Translations under genes and position numbers: made by a program
NCBI GenBank assembly: GCA_902799245.1
Contig: CADBZY010000001.1
Span: 124,001 to 188,000, forward strand
Length of the DNA: 64,000 bases
Direction: 5' to 3'
Source of the DNA: an uncultured Ruminococcus sp.
Lineage (GTDB): Bacteria; Bacillota; Clostridia; Oscillospirales; Acutalibacteraceae
Part shown: piece after piece, positions 34,151 through 44,027 of the stretch
How positions within the stretch are numbered: position 1 is the first letter of the stretch
Layout: every line of letters starts with the position of its first letter
Notes under the pieces: model-generated
Database searches by the model: none
What the model saw: only the letters and a program-made list of their open reading frames with translations
Told to the model about the DNA's origin: nothing

Positions 34151-34275
34151 TGATTTGTAAAAATTTGCGCTGTCGATTTTGGCTATTATCACGGTAAAGC
34201 GTTCAATTTTTGTGATATTTTGATGAATGTTTTAAGACGTAGTTGTTAATAATTTTTTCAAATTTATTTCCGAAA

Positions 34276-34305
34276 ACAAAAAAAAACTGGTTGATATAAC
34301 CAGTT
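34276..34305 (-). terminator. Hairpin with T-tract on the minus strand
   Basis: AACTGGTT-GATAT-AACCAGTT (34285-34305). Read on the minus strand it is followed by nine T, the form of an intrinsic terminator. No minus-strand gene is seen upstream of it, so what it would terminate is unclear. The rest of 34151-34345 is AT-rich and holds no ORF or known RNA motif that I recognise. Confidence 0.5.
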
Positions 34306-34345
34306 AACAGGATGGTAAACACATGATTTTCATAGGCTGTTACAA

Positions 34346-34374
34346 TTGTCTTTACTATACGTTTATAGTACAAT
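34346..34374 (+). promoter_or_regulatory. Promoter of the giant surface-protein gene with internal inverted repeat
   Basis: -35 TTGTCT (34346-34351), 17-bp spacer, -10 TACAAT (34369-34374). The spacer and -10 contain TACTATA-CGTT-TATAGTA (34353-34370), a 7-4-7 inverted repeat placed where a repressor would block RNA polymerase. The 5' leader to the ATG is about 180 nt, with a small hairpin (CTGAC/GTCAG near 34400-34420) and no recognised riboswitch. Confidence 0.6.
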
Positions 34375-34558
34375 ATAGTTGAGGATTATTGTGCGTTCTG
34401 ACGTTTACATCATGTCAGCAGAATAAGACAAACACGAAACATTCACGGTGTCGTCACCTTTCGCTCTTGACGGCATTGTGGGTGCTTGTTTGCTATGCAA
34501 CAAAAAACGATTCCGCCGTACAAATAATCTTAGTTTATGTGAATGGGAGGTTCATAAC

Positions 34559-37500
34559 ATGAGGAAGCAATGGAGTTTCAGAGCGCTTGCCGTATTGCTG
34601 GTTGTGTCGCTGCTTGTCACACTCGGCAACCAGGGATTGCTGACGCTGGGCGAGAACATCGTGTCGGTCAATGCGTCGGGCGATACCGCCGACGACGGAA
34701 TAGGCAACTACATCACCTACAACGGCACTGTTGATCTCAGCACGCTGGGCAATGACCTTGACGCGCCGGACGATGAAAAAGCGCCAGAGCAAACTTTGCC
34801 CGACGATACGCCAGAGGGCGACACGCCATCCGACGATACGCCGTCCGCGGAGGAAGAAGCAGCCGCGCGGTTGTATACCAACGGAACAATTCATCTTTTC
34901 AATTTCCGCCAGTTGCAGCTTGTCGGAAGCGGCGCGCAGCTCACCACGGGGGACGATCAGGAGGAAACCGTCGGTTCAGGCACGCCGGTAACGGATGAAA
35001 ACGGCCAACCCGTGACTTATTCGGGCGATGCGAAGTATTTCCTCGAGGGCGACATCACGCTGCCGAAGGACAAAGAATGGCAGCTGCCCGCCGATTTCTC
35101 CGGTGAATTCACCTCGGAGGAACGCAGCAAACAGGATGACCCCGAAAAGGGCGAAGGTGAGGACGAAGGGTCCTCCGAGCCGGGCGAAGGTGATAGCCCC
35201 GGCGATGAAGAAGGGTCAAAGAACGAACGTCTGTATGACGTGGAGAGCGACACGATTTTCATACAGAATATCTTCCAGCTCAAGACACTGGGGGATTTAG
35301 ACAGAGCGAATATTCCCGTCATGACTGGCGACTGGAGCGCCGAGAAATTCGGCATAGGTCAGATGATCTATCCCGACGGCGAATCAGGCGGCTATCTGAC
35401 CTACAGCACCCGACACATTTATGTCATCTCGTCGGAATTCTCGGCAAAGCAGCCGGAGGAGGTATCCATAGCCCTTCGCGGCGAGGAAATGCTCCGGTCG
35501 TATGCCGACCCGGACGTTGAACATCTGGATGGCAGAACCTATGTCGGTCAGGTGACAGTGACCGTCGGCGGCACCGAGTACATCCTCATCGGCGACCGTC
35601 AGCAGCTCGAAGCCATCAATCACGGCAGAACGGTCGCCGGCAAGAGAGTGGATGTGAAAGTCTGGGGTCCGGTCTATCATATAGATGGTTCCACACAGGA
35701 GCTGATCTATCCCGGCGACGCCGACCTGATCGGAGACTACGCGGACAATGTGATGTACGACGGCAACAACGGCATTTATCACAGTCTGTTGCTCGGCAAG
35801 TATTGTCCTGTCAATCCTGAAACAGGTGTGGTGGACAAAAACGAGATCAGCAATCCCATTCATCTGAAATACACCACGGACGGCAACTACATCGTCTTCC
35901 GCAATCTGGACATGGGCGGCTCGGAAAACCCGTGGACACCGATGATGTTCAGCGGAACGATGATCGGCGCCGTTGCCCCCGCAGGCGGCATGATCTGGAA
36001 CGACGGCAAAACGGATTTCAATTCCGGCTGCCAAAAGGCCGTGTTCAGCAACATCTATGTCGTTCCGGCCACGCATGACGGTGCGCTGGACGTCGGCGTT
36101 CATCAGGGCGTCGGTTTCTTCGGCACGCTTAGCGCGACGGACGACCATATGGACGATATCGGCAACTTCACCAAGGTCAAAAACCTGAAGCTCAGCGGAG
36201 GCTCGGTTGTCAACAACTGCACCGAAACTTACATTGAACCGACCCTTGTCGGTGAACTGACGGGCGGTTTAGGCGACGTGGGTGAAGCGGCACTTGGCTT
36301 GGCATTAAAGCTGGTACTGAAGAAAGACGATGTTGACGCCGGCGCGTTTCTCAATGCGCTGCTCAACGCGACCCCGAATGATCCCACCTCACTCGCCACC
36401 GGCGCATTCGTCGGAAGGGTTCGCGGCGGCGTCGAGATCTCCGGCTGTGAAGTGGAGAATATTTCGGTAAAAACCGTCAAAACATCGTTTGAGAACAAAG
36501 GACTCATCGTCGGCAAGGGCGGTTTTGTGGGAAGCGTGCAGGGCGAATTTGCCTATAACCTCGCTGCCATTCAAGGCCTGATCAACGCGCTGGATACAAT
36601 ACTTGGCGCGGTACCGGGTCTGGGTTTGGATGCCCTTATCGACATACTGCTCAACAACGCGCTTCCGTTGGGCAAACTGGCGCCCAAAGGCTACAACCAG
36701 CCTCTCGTCACGGGCTGCTACGCCAGATCGACAACGCTCAACCAGGATAACGGCAAATACGGCGTCGGCGGCTTTGCCGGCTCGGTTTGCGGCACGAAGA
36801 TCACCGACTCCAAGGTCGTCAGCGACAAAATAACCCTGAATGTCAGGGCCGACCATTTCGGCGGCGGCTTTGCCGGCGTCGTGCGCGACGACGTCATCCG
36901 TCAGACGCTCAACGACCTCGCCAACGTCAGCTCCCTTTTCCCCATGAGCGAGATCGTTCACTGCTCGGTGGAGGTCAAGAAGCTGAATGTTTCCGGCAGG
37001 AATTACCTCGGCGGCTTCGCGGGCGTGCAGGCGAACAGCTATGTCATCGAATGTGACCTGAACGTCCCCAGCGGCATCAAGCTCTCCGGCTCCGGCGAAT
37101 GCGTCGGCGGCTTTACCGGCAGCGCGCAGCTCGGCACGACGTTCACGCTGGATGATTACCTTCCCGTCTCCGGTTCGCTGCTCGGCACCGTGACGGCGGT
37201 GCTGGAAGACGCGGCGGGCAGTCAGAACGGTCAGGTTCTGCTCGCTCTCGGCGGCGTTTCCCCCTCCGGCATAGTCGGCTGCCGCATCTACGGCAGGCTC
37301 GACGTCGGCGCTTCGGGCGATATGGTGGGCGGCATCGTCGGTAAAGGCGAAGCGGTTCAGATCCTCAAATCCTCCGACATCCTGCTGCTCGGCAAGTATG
37401 CTTCCGGCAACGCGACGCCGCCGGCGACTTCCGGCGACCGCAAGACCACCGTGTCGCAGCTTTACCGCGTGCGCACGTGGGGCAATTATGCCGGCGGTAT

Positions 37501-40500
37501 CGCAGGATACCTGATGTCCGCCAGCACCAAGAGCCTGCTCGGCGATACCCTCGGCGCGAAGGCGTTCCTCGGCTACCTCGTCGAAGACGTGGACGTCTAC
37601 GGCGTTCCGGAAGGCTATTTCGTGGAAGCCGACGGCGACTACGCGGGCGGCGGCTTCGGGTATGCCATCGGAGGCGACGTGGGATTCTCCGAGGATTACG
37701 CCTTTGACAAGTACCTGACCGACTCCGGACAACAGGACTATTACAACAATCTTCCAAATACAAGTGCAACTGAAGAAGATAAAGATGACTTCAGAAAGGC
37801 GCATATAGAAGGAGCCGTTCTCACGTGCGTCAACGGCAACGACAGAGCGGTGACGCTCCACAACCTCCAGTATGTCAAGGGCAACAACCATGTCGGCGGC
37901 TTTGTCGGCACGACCGGTCCCGACAAATTGGGTGGCGAAGGCGGACTGGACGTAAGCCTGCTGGGTATCTCCGTGCTCTCTATCAATAACCTGGTGGGCC
38001 TGACCAGCGGCATTCACAGCAACTTCGGCAACTGCTTTGTCAGCGGCATCGAAGGCGGTTATTACGTACAGGCGGTCGGTGCGCGCGACGAATTTGACGA
38101 CGAAGACCTGTCAGAATACTCCGCGGGCGGCTTTGCGGGCGATACCACCAGCGTGACCATGATCAACTGTCACGCCAGCGCCCTGCATCACGTCCTGTCG
38201 GACGATCACGCCGGCAAATCCGGCGGCTTTGTGGGCGATTCCGCAGCAGGCAATCTGACGGGAGTTGCCACCAAGGGCGACGGCATACAGCTGATACAAG
38301 TTCAGCAGCTGTTTCAGATCGGCGCGGACGTTGTTCCGTCGTTTGAGATGTGCGACGTCATTTTTTCCAACGGCGGCTACGTGAAGGGCAACGCGGCAGG
38401 CGGTTTCGCGGGCGTATTCCGCAGCGGCACCGTCAACGTGATGGCTATTTCCCAGAGCAGCACCAGCCCCTACGCGGTCTATAATATCGATCATGTACTG
38501 GGCGGCGAATACGCCGGCGGCTTCGGCGGCAAGGTCTTCTCCGGTGCGCTGGAGCGCGAAGGCGGCGGACTCAAACTGCTCGACGGCGTCGCAGACCTGG
38601 ACCTCGGCGGTCTGCGCAGCGTCACCAACCAGTATATGCCCAGAATCAATTACGCGGGCGTAAAATCCGATAACGGATTCACCGTTCTCGCGGCGTATGT
38701 GGTAGACGTCGACGACGAAATCCGTCCCGCGACAAAGGGTATGGCGGGCGGCTATATCGGCTTCGGCAGCGGTATGATGGTCTCCCACTGCGACGTCACC
38801 TCACTCAAAAAGCGCACTCCCTCTATCCCCGCCAATCTGGAAGGCAAGGACGGCTCCGCCTATATGTCCTTCAAGCCGGAGAACGCAGCGGTGGCAGGCT
38901 GGGAGGACGTTCCCTACTCGGTAGCCGGCGCGCATTTTGCCGGCGGCTATATCGGCTATATGAACGTCGGTTCATCGAGAGCCTTGGGCGATACCATCAA
39001 GCTGCTGGATCAGAGTCTGAGAACCGCTGCCGTGCTGCAGGGTCTTCAGATGGTCGTATCCACCATCGAACATTCCGACGTCTACGGGAAACCGGGCGGC
39101 TACTCGGTACTGGCTTCCAGCCATGTCAACCTCGGCGACGGCAGTTTCGATGAAAAAGGCGTCGGCTACGCCGGCGGTTTCGCCGGAAAGATGGCGGGCG
39201 CGCACATTCAGGACAGCAACGCCAACAACTTCTCCTACATCATCGGCGAGGTCGCGGCCGGCGGCTACGCGGGCGAAATGGACCCCGGCGACGTGCTCGA
39301 CGTCCTCGACTATCAGTCGCAGGAAAACAGCGCCATCACCGACCTGTTCAGCGGCATACTCGCCACCGATGACCTTCTCGCGGTGATACAGTCCTTCGTT
39401 CCCACCATCTACAACAGCCGCATCACCTGTATTCCCTGCGGCGGCGCGGTGAGAGCGCATTGCGCCTCCGACAGCGACAACGTGACGCTCCCCGTTCTTC
39501 GCGGCTGTGCCGGCGGCTATGTGGGACGCATCGCGGGTGCTCAGATCTGGGGCGACAGCAACGCCGCATGGCTGGGCGATGAAGTATACGGAAACAAGGA
39601 AGGCGAAGATAAACGCCCCTGTGACGCGGTACGCATCCGTTCCGTCTACGGCGCGGAATACGCCGGCGGCTACGTCGGACTCATGGAGGCGGCCAGCACC
39701 GCCAAGGGCGGAAGTCTCTCGGTGCTCGGCGGCCTGATCAGCGCCGACAGCCTTGTAGGCGCGTTGGACGTGGTCTATCCCACAGTCGAACAGGCGAATG
39801 TCTACGGCCCGCTCGAAAAGCTCAGCGCCGCTCAGTGGAACTCGTGGATTGAACATGTCGGCATGGACGGCAGCTTTGCCGGAGAATTGGCGGCGGTCGG
39901 CACAGTGACCGACGACAATGTAGAAGAAAAAATGAGCCAATTCATCTACGGCTATCACGTGGTCGCCGGACGCGATGAATTTGACGACAGCGCAAAAACG
40001 ATTCTTGCGGGCTGCGCAGGCGGCTTTGCAGGCGCGATGCACAGCGGTATCATCCGCAACGCGACTGCCAACAACGCAAAGAAGGTCGTCGCCATGAAAT
40101 CGGCAGGCGGTTTTGCGGGCGAAATGCAGACCCAGGGCCTTGCCAATTTCGGCGAAGTGAGCCTGCTGAACGGCATCGTGGATCTTCAACTCGGCTCGCT
40201 TGTCAAGGCGGCAAGCGTACTGGTGCCGGTTGTCTATGAATCCGGCGTGACCGGCTACCAGAACGGCCTGATTGTCACCGCCGAAGGATTCCCGACCGTC
40301 AAGAAGGTCGTGGAAGGCGAAGGTTCCAAGACCGTCAAGACCGACGGCGGATACGCGGGCGGCTTTGTCGGCGCGTGCTACGGCGGTCAGATCGGCAACA
40401 AGGCGGACGGACGCATTGATCTGCAAGTCCAGGAACCCGTCAACGGCGCATGGGCGAGAAAGATCAAGACCGTCAAGGGCAAAAACTGCATCGGCGGCTT

Positions 40501-43153
40501 CGTCGGCAGAACCACGGCGGCATCGGTCGCCAACGCGGACGCATCCGACGCTTCCGACGGTCTGATCCAGAACGTTCTGGACACCGTCCTCACCAACAGC
40601 AATCCCACACAGCTTCTCAGCGTGCTCAATGCGACGCTGACCGTCATCGGCAAGGCGGAAGTCACCGCAGCGTCGCCCGAATGGGGCATTGTGGTGGACG
40701 GTGAATACGAGGACGAGAACCATCAGACCACATACGCCCACTGCGCCGGCGGCTTCGTCGGTTCCTCCGAGGCGACGGTATTCGGCAACAAGGACGTTCC
40801 CGAGCGCACACTGACGGTAACAGGTCTGCGCGGCGTTTCAGGCGGCTACTATGCCGGCGGCTTCTTCGGACTCGCCCATGTGGGCAGCGTCGCGCAGGTC
40901 GGCGACAACAGCGGATCCACCAGTCTGCTGAACCTCATCAAGACAGAGAACGTCAGCGTTCTCGACATATTCCGCACGTATATTTACCACGCCACCGTCA
41001 CCGGCGTGGAGGACGGTATCAGGATATTCGCGCACGAGCAGACCGCCAGAGGCACTATGAGCACCTATCAGGTCGGCGGCGCGGCGGGCGGCTTCGGCGG
41101 CGGCATGATGAACGGCACGGTGGAGAATTCCTCCGTCACCGGACTCAACGCGGCGCAGGCGACCAACTACGCGGCAGGCTTCGTGGGCTTGAGCGGCACC
41201 AGCGGCGGCATCGGCTCGGACGGCATCGAGGTGGAAAACTCGCAGCAGACGGGCGGAGACCCGCAGACAGGGGACCTTCTCGCCCTTCTGGGCCTCGATG
41301 ATTTAGGCCTCAACGCCCAGCTGCTCAATGTGGTAGGTTCCACCTTCACCAACTGCTCTGCCACAGGCATTGACAACGGCTTTGTGGTGCGCACCACCAA
41401 TATTCAGCTTCCGCCGGCCGACACGAACGAAGCGGACGTGAAAGGCTCCTGCGCGGCAGGCTTTAACGGCTTCTCCGACATGGCGCACTTTGACAGCTGC
41501 TCTGTCAGCAACTTCAAGTTTGCCAAAGGCCCCCAGATTGCGGGCGGCTTTGTCGGCAGATCGGCTATCAACTACCTGATCGACCTCGATGTCAATTCCA
41601 AATTGACCGGCGCTGTGGTCGGCATCGTGAACGTGCTTGTCCGCGCGCTCTACCTCAAGGAGGCACAGCAGCTCGATCTGATCAACTTCACAGACACCAG
41701 CCTGTTAGGTCTGAAGGTTCTCTCCGACGGCGATTTGCTCTATGTGAACCTGCAGGGTCTTGTGATCAGCGCTTCTCTCTGCAAGGAGGATCCCGAGTAT
41801 CCGGGTTATGACTCCGTGACGGTCAATATCGGCTCATCGACCGTCAAGCTCCCATGCAGTCAGGAAAACGGCGTCGATTGGGATTCCGATGACACGCCCG
41901 ACATTTCCGTCACGCTGATTGAGGGCAACCGCACCGAGATCACCAACTGCACGGTTAAGGGCATCAACGACGGCTATGACATTTACGCGGGCTGCTCGGA
42001 TGAAGAAAACGACGGCACCAACTCTTTCGGCTACGCTGGCGGCTTTATCGGCTACAACGACGCCGGAAAGATCAAAGACAGCAGCATGGAGCTTTGTGAC
42101 GTGGTGCGCGGCACTCCCAATGAGGAAAGCCAGCCGACAAAGGTCGGCCCCTTCACCGGCTATCTCGACTCACGCAGCAGAGGGGACGACATCATCGAAG
42201 GCGAGACCAACCAATACAGCATCTATCGCAGCGACAACGGCGGATATACCGAAACGGACACCGCAGGCGGCACTTCGTTCAGTTCACAGCCGGAGAAGGC
42301 AACGATTCATAATGAAGAGTGCAACCGCTATGTTGTCACCCACCGCGAAGTGATCAAAGAGCACAGCGACCTCGAGGGAGCCGTCGAAAGCCACGGTACG
42401 GCGAGCAACAGGGATCTGCTGGCGTATGTCTCGCCGGCTATGGCGGTGCTGATGCTCAACATCCCGCTGGACGACAACGGCATCGGCGACACGCCCATTA
42501 CCATGGATCTGAAAGACCCCTGCGACATGGAATTTGATCTGACGATCAACAAGATCTGGAGAGATTTTATCTATCTCGGCTCCAGACCGGATCATATCAC
42601 CGTCACGGTTGCGAAGGTGGACTGCGGTGAACAGCCTCCGCAGAATCTTGTCACCTTCGGCAGCACGGAAGGAATGGCAGTCGTAAAGACACAGACGCTG
42701 ACACTCGACAATTCCTCCGGCAGCACATGGAGCTCTACCTGGAAAGCGACACTCGAAGCGCTGCCGGTTGCTTACCGTATCACGGAGGGCGGACAGGAGA
42801 AGACCAAATACTATCAGTACGTGGTGAATGAGGTCGAATTCGACAACTATAAAGCCTATTACGAGAAGGCGGACGGCAGCGACGCAGTGACCATCACCAA
42901 CCGCTACACCGGCCCGCTGCTTCCGACCACCGGCGGCGGAGGCGTGCTGATGTTCTACGCGGTCGGCATGTTCCTGCTGATAGGCGGCGGAATGCTTCTG
43001 ATTCTCCTCCGCACCTCCGGTAAGAAGAAGCAGCTCTGTGCGACAGGAACCGCGGGAAATGTGAAAAACACAGGACTCACCGGCAACACAGAACTTGACA
43101 TCTCGAATTTCTCTGATTTTTTCAAAGATCTTAAGAAGAAGAAAAAGAAATAA
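34559..43153 (+). CDS. Giant LPxTG surface protein (2,864 aa) with ~28 GGFAG-type repeats and Cna-B-like domain
   Basis: Signal peptide at residues 1-40 (basic start, then ALAVLLVVSLLVTLG). An acidic Pro/Asp-rich segment follows (about 60-100), and a Glu/Gly-rich one (about 190-225). Most of the protein (about 480-2,560) is a chain of about 28 modules, each marked by GGF[AV]G or GGY[AIV]G near the start of a 50-100 residue unit, with SG.....C....V..YA spacing and frequent VxGxxxGY elements; this resembles GLUG-type beta-helix repeats. Near the C-terminus a Cna-B-like domain (TINKIWRDFIYLGSRPDHIT to VTITNRYTG) precedes LPTTG, a hydrophobic stretch and RTSGKKK, a sorting signal. Unusually, about 40 residues follow the sorting signal, ending in six Lys. 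ATG 34559 has GGGAGG 9 nt upstream. Confidence 0.9.
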   Translation: MRKQWSFRALAVLLVVSLLVTLGNQGLLTLGENIVSVNASGDTADDGIGNYITYNGTVDLSTLGNDLDAPDDEKAPEQTLPDDTPEGDTPSDDTPSAEEEAAARLYTNGTIHLFNFRQLQLVGSGAQLTTGDDQEETVGSGTPVTDENGQPVTYSGDAKYFLEGDITLPKDKEWQLPADFSGEFTSEERSKQDDPEKGEGEDEGSSEPGEGDSPGDEEGSKNERLYDVESDTIFIQNIFQLKTLGDLDRANIPVMTGDWSAEKFGIGQMIYPDGESGGYLTYSTRHIYVISSEFSAKQPEEVSIALRGEEMLRSYADPDVEHLDGRTYVGQVTVTVGGTEYILIGDRQQLEAINHGRTVAGKRVDVKVWGPVYHIDGSTQELIYPGDADLIGDYADNVMYDGNNGIYHSLLLGKYCPVNPETGVVDKNEISNPIHLKYTTDGNYIVFRNLDMGGSENPWTPMMFSGTMIGAVAPAGGMIWNDGKTDFNSGCQKAVFSNIYVVPATHDGALDVGVHQGVGFFGTLSATDDHMDDIGNFTKVKNLKLSGGSVVNNCTETYIEPTLVGELTGGLGDVGEAALGLALKLVLKKDDVDAGAFLNALLNATPNDPTSLATGAFVGRVRGGVEISGCEVENISVKTVKTSFENKGLIVGKGGFVGSVQGEFAYNLAAIQGLINALDTILGAVPGLGLDALIDILLNNALPLGKLAPKGYNQPLVTGCYARSTTLNQDNGKYGVGGFAGSVCGTKITDSKVVSDKITLNVRADHFGGGFAGVVRDDVIRQTLNDLANVSSLFPMSEIVHCSVEVKKLNVSGRNYLGGFAGVQANSYVIECDLNVPSGIKLSGSGECVGGFTGSAQLGTTFTLDDYLPVSGSLLGTVTAVLEDAAGSQNGQVLLALGGVSPSGIVGCRIYGRLDVGASGDMVGGIVGKGEAVQILKSSDILLLGKYASGNATPPATSGDRKTTVSQLYRVRTWGNYAGGIAGYLMSASTKSLLGDTLGAKAFLGYLVEDVDVYGVPEGYFVEADGDYAGGGFGYAIGGDVGFSEDYAFDKYLTDSGQQDYYNNLPNTSATEEDKDDFRKAHIEGAVLTCVNGNDRAVTLHNLQYVKGNNHVGGFVGTTGPDKLGGEGGLDVSLLGISVLSINNLVGLTSGIHSNFGNCFVSGIEGGYYVQAVGARDEFDDEDLSEYSAGGFAGDTTSVTMINCHASALHHVLSDDHAGKSGGFVGDSAAGNLTGVATKGDGIQLIQVQQLFQIGADVVPSFEMCDVIFSNGGYVKGNAAGGFAGVFRSGTVNVMAISQSSTSPYAVYNIDHVLGGEYAGGFGGKVFSGALEREGGGLKLLDGVADLDLGGLRSVTNQYMPRINYAGVKSDNGFTVLAAYVVDVDDEIRPATKGMAGGYIGFGSGMMVSHCDVTSLKKRTPSIPANLEGKDGSAYMSFKPENAAVAGWEDVPYSVAGAHFAGGYIGYMNVGSSRALGDTIKLLDQSLRTAAVLQGLQMVVSTIEHSDVYGKPGGYSVLASSHVNLGDGSFDEKGVGYAGGFAGKMAGAHIQDSNANNFSYIIGEVAAGGYAGEMDPGDVLDVLDYQSQENSAITDLFSGILATDDLLAVIQSFVPTIYNSRITCIPCGGAVRAHCASDSDNVTLPVLRGCAGGYVGRIAGAQIWGDSNAAWLGDEVYGNKEGEDKRPCDAVRIRSVYGAEYAGGYVGLMEAASTAKGGSLSVLGGLISADSLVGALDVVYPTVEQANVYGPLEKLSAAQWNSWIEHVGMDGSFAGELAAVGTVTDDNVEEKMSQFIYGYHVVAGRDEFDDSAKTILAGCAGGFAGAMHSGIIRNATANNAKKVVAMKSAGGFAGEMQTQGLANFGEVSLLNGIVDLQLGSLVKAASVLVPVVYESGVTGYQNGLIVTAEGFPTVKKVVEGEGSKTVKTDGGYAGGFVGACYGGQIGNKADGRIDLQVQEPVNGAWARKIKTVKGKNCIGGFVGRTTAASVANADASDASDGLIQNVLDTVLTNSNPTQLLSVLNATLTVIGKAEVTAASPEWGIVVDGEYEDENHQTTYAHCAGGFVGSSEATVFGNKDVPERTLTVTGLRGVSGGYYAGGFFGLAHVGSVAQVGDNSGSTSLLNLIKTENVSVLDIFRTYIYHATVTGVEDGIRIFAHEQTARGTMSTYQVGGAAGGFGGGMMNGTVENSSVTGLNAAQATNYAAGFVGLSGTSGGIGSDGIEVENSQQTGGDPQTGDLLALLGLDDLGLNAQLLNVVGSTFTNCSATGIDNGFVVRTTNIQLPPADTNEADVKGSCAAGFNGFSDMAHFDSCSVSNFKFAKGPQIAGGFVGRSAINYLIDLDVNSKLTGAVVGIVNVLVRALYLKEAQQLDLINFTDTSLLGLKVLSDGDLLYVNLQGLVISASLCKEDPEYPGYDSVTVNIGSSTVKLPCSQENGVDWDSDDTPDISVTLIEGNRTEITNCTVKGINDGYDIYAGCSDEENDGTNSFGYAGGFIGYNDAGKIKDSSMELCDVVRGTPNEESQPTKVGPFTGYLDSRSRGDDIIEGETNQYSIYRSDNGGYTETDTAGGTSFSSQPEKATIHNEECNRYVVTHREVIKEHSDLEGAVESHGTASNRDLLAYVSPAMAVLMLNIPLDDNGIGDTPITMDLKDPCDMEFDLTINKIWRDFIYLGSRPDHITVTVAKVDCGEQPPQNLVTFGSTEGMAVVKTQTLTLDNSSGSTWSSTWKATLEALPVAYRITEGGQEKTKYYQYVVNEVEFDNYKAYYEKADGSDAVTITNRYTGPLLPTTGGGGVLMFYAVGMFLLIGGGMLLILLRTSGKKKQLCATGTAGNVKNTGLTGNTELDISNFSDFFKDLKKKKKK

Positions 43154-43180
43154 GCCAAAGGAAAAGGAGCGTCCCTCATT

Positions 43181-43996
43181 ATGAAAAAATTCCTCGATAC
43201 CCTGCTTATCATCATGATCATACTGACGGGACTCTCCCTGTTCCTCTATCCGACAGTCAGCAATTATTTGAGCGAACAGAACGGTTCGCAGGCGATTGAC
43301 GGATATACAGAAAATGTCAGCGTTCTCGACGAAGGCGCGAGCGCCGAGGAGCTGGCCAAAGCGGAGCGTTATAACGCGGCGCTTTACCGGAGCAGCATCG
43401 ACGCCGAGCCGACGGCGGTTTCCCAGTCGGATTATGACTACATGCTGAATATATCGGGCGACGGAATGATCGGGTATCTCGACATACCGCGCATCAGCGT
43501 CCGTCTCCCGATCTATCACGGCACGGACGGGAAAACGCTGGAAAGCTACATCGGCCATATGCCGTCGAGTTCGCTCCCCGTCGGCGGCGAAAGCACCCAC
43601 TGTGTTCTCACCGGACACACCGGAATGCCGGACGCAAAGCTGCTCACCGATCTGAATAAAGTGCAGGTCGGCGACCGCTTCACGGTGACGACCCTCAACC
43701 GCGAGCTTACCTACGAGGTGGAGAGCGTCACCGTGGTGGTGCCGGACGAGACGGAAGCCCTTCGCATCAGAAGGGGAGAGGACTTATGCACCCTTGTTAC
43801 CTGTACTCCCTACGGACTGAATACCCACAGGCTGCTTGTAACGGGACACAGGGTGGAAAACGCCGAACCGGCGAGTTCTTCGCTCAGTGATTCCTACGTG
43901 GATGCGCTGATGAACAATCCGATTATGATAGCGCTTGCCGCGCTGCTGATCATGCTGATGATCACCTACGCGGTCACCAAACTCAAAAGAGATTAA
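43181..43996 (+). CDS. Class C-like sortase
   Basis: 271 residues: N-terminal membrane helix (6-24), catalytic domain (about 95-225) and C-terminal helix (245-265), the two-helix layout of pilin-polymerising class C sortases. Catalytic His is in VLTGHTGMPDA, Cys in CTLVTCTPYG, Arg in NTHRLLVTGHR. The lid-type D-P-W/F segment of class C enzymes was not seen. Starts 27 bp after the giant surface-protein gene (AAGGAG) and precedes the LPQTG-sortase fusion by 31 bp, so the three genes form one operon; it likely links the LPTTG/LPQTG proteins to each other or the wall. Confidence 0.92.
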   Translation: MKKFLDTLLIIMIILTGLSLFLYPTVSNYLSEQNGSQAIDGYTENVSVLDEGASAEELAKAERYNAALYRSSIDAEPTAVSQSDYDYMLNISGDGMIGYLDIPRISVRLPIYHGTDGKTLESYIGHMPSSSLPVGGESTHCVLTGHTGMPDAKLLTDLNKVQVGDRFTVTTLNRELTYEVESVTVVVPDETEALRIRRGEDLCTLVTCTPYGLNTHRLLVTGHRVENAEPASSSLSDSYVDALMNNPIMIALAALLIMLMITYAVTKLKRD

Positions 43997-44027
43997 CGAA
44001 AATTTCAGAGAAACAGAGGCGAGAAAA

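Noticed and set aside
34375-34558. Riboswitch (for example cyclic-di-GMP) in the 180-nt leader of the giant surface gene
   Set aside because: None of the conserved core sequences of known riboswitch classes was found by eye.
36389-40741. Long antisense open frames (542 and 589 codons) under the giant surface gene
   Set aside because: They arise from the repetitive GGC-rich codons of the sense gene; Ala/Asp/Arg-rich composition, no RBS, no domain.
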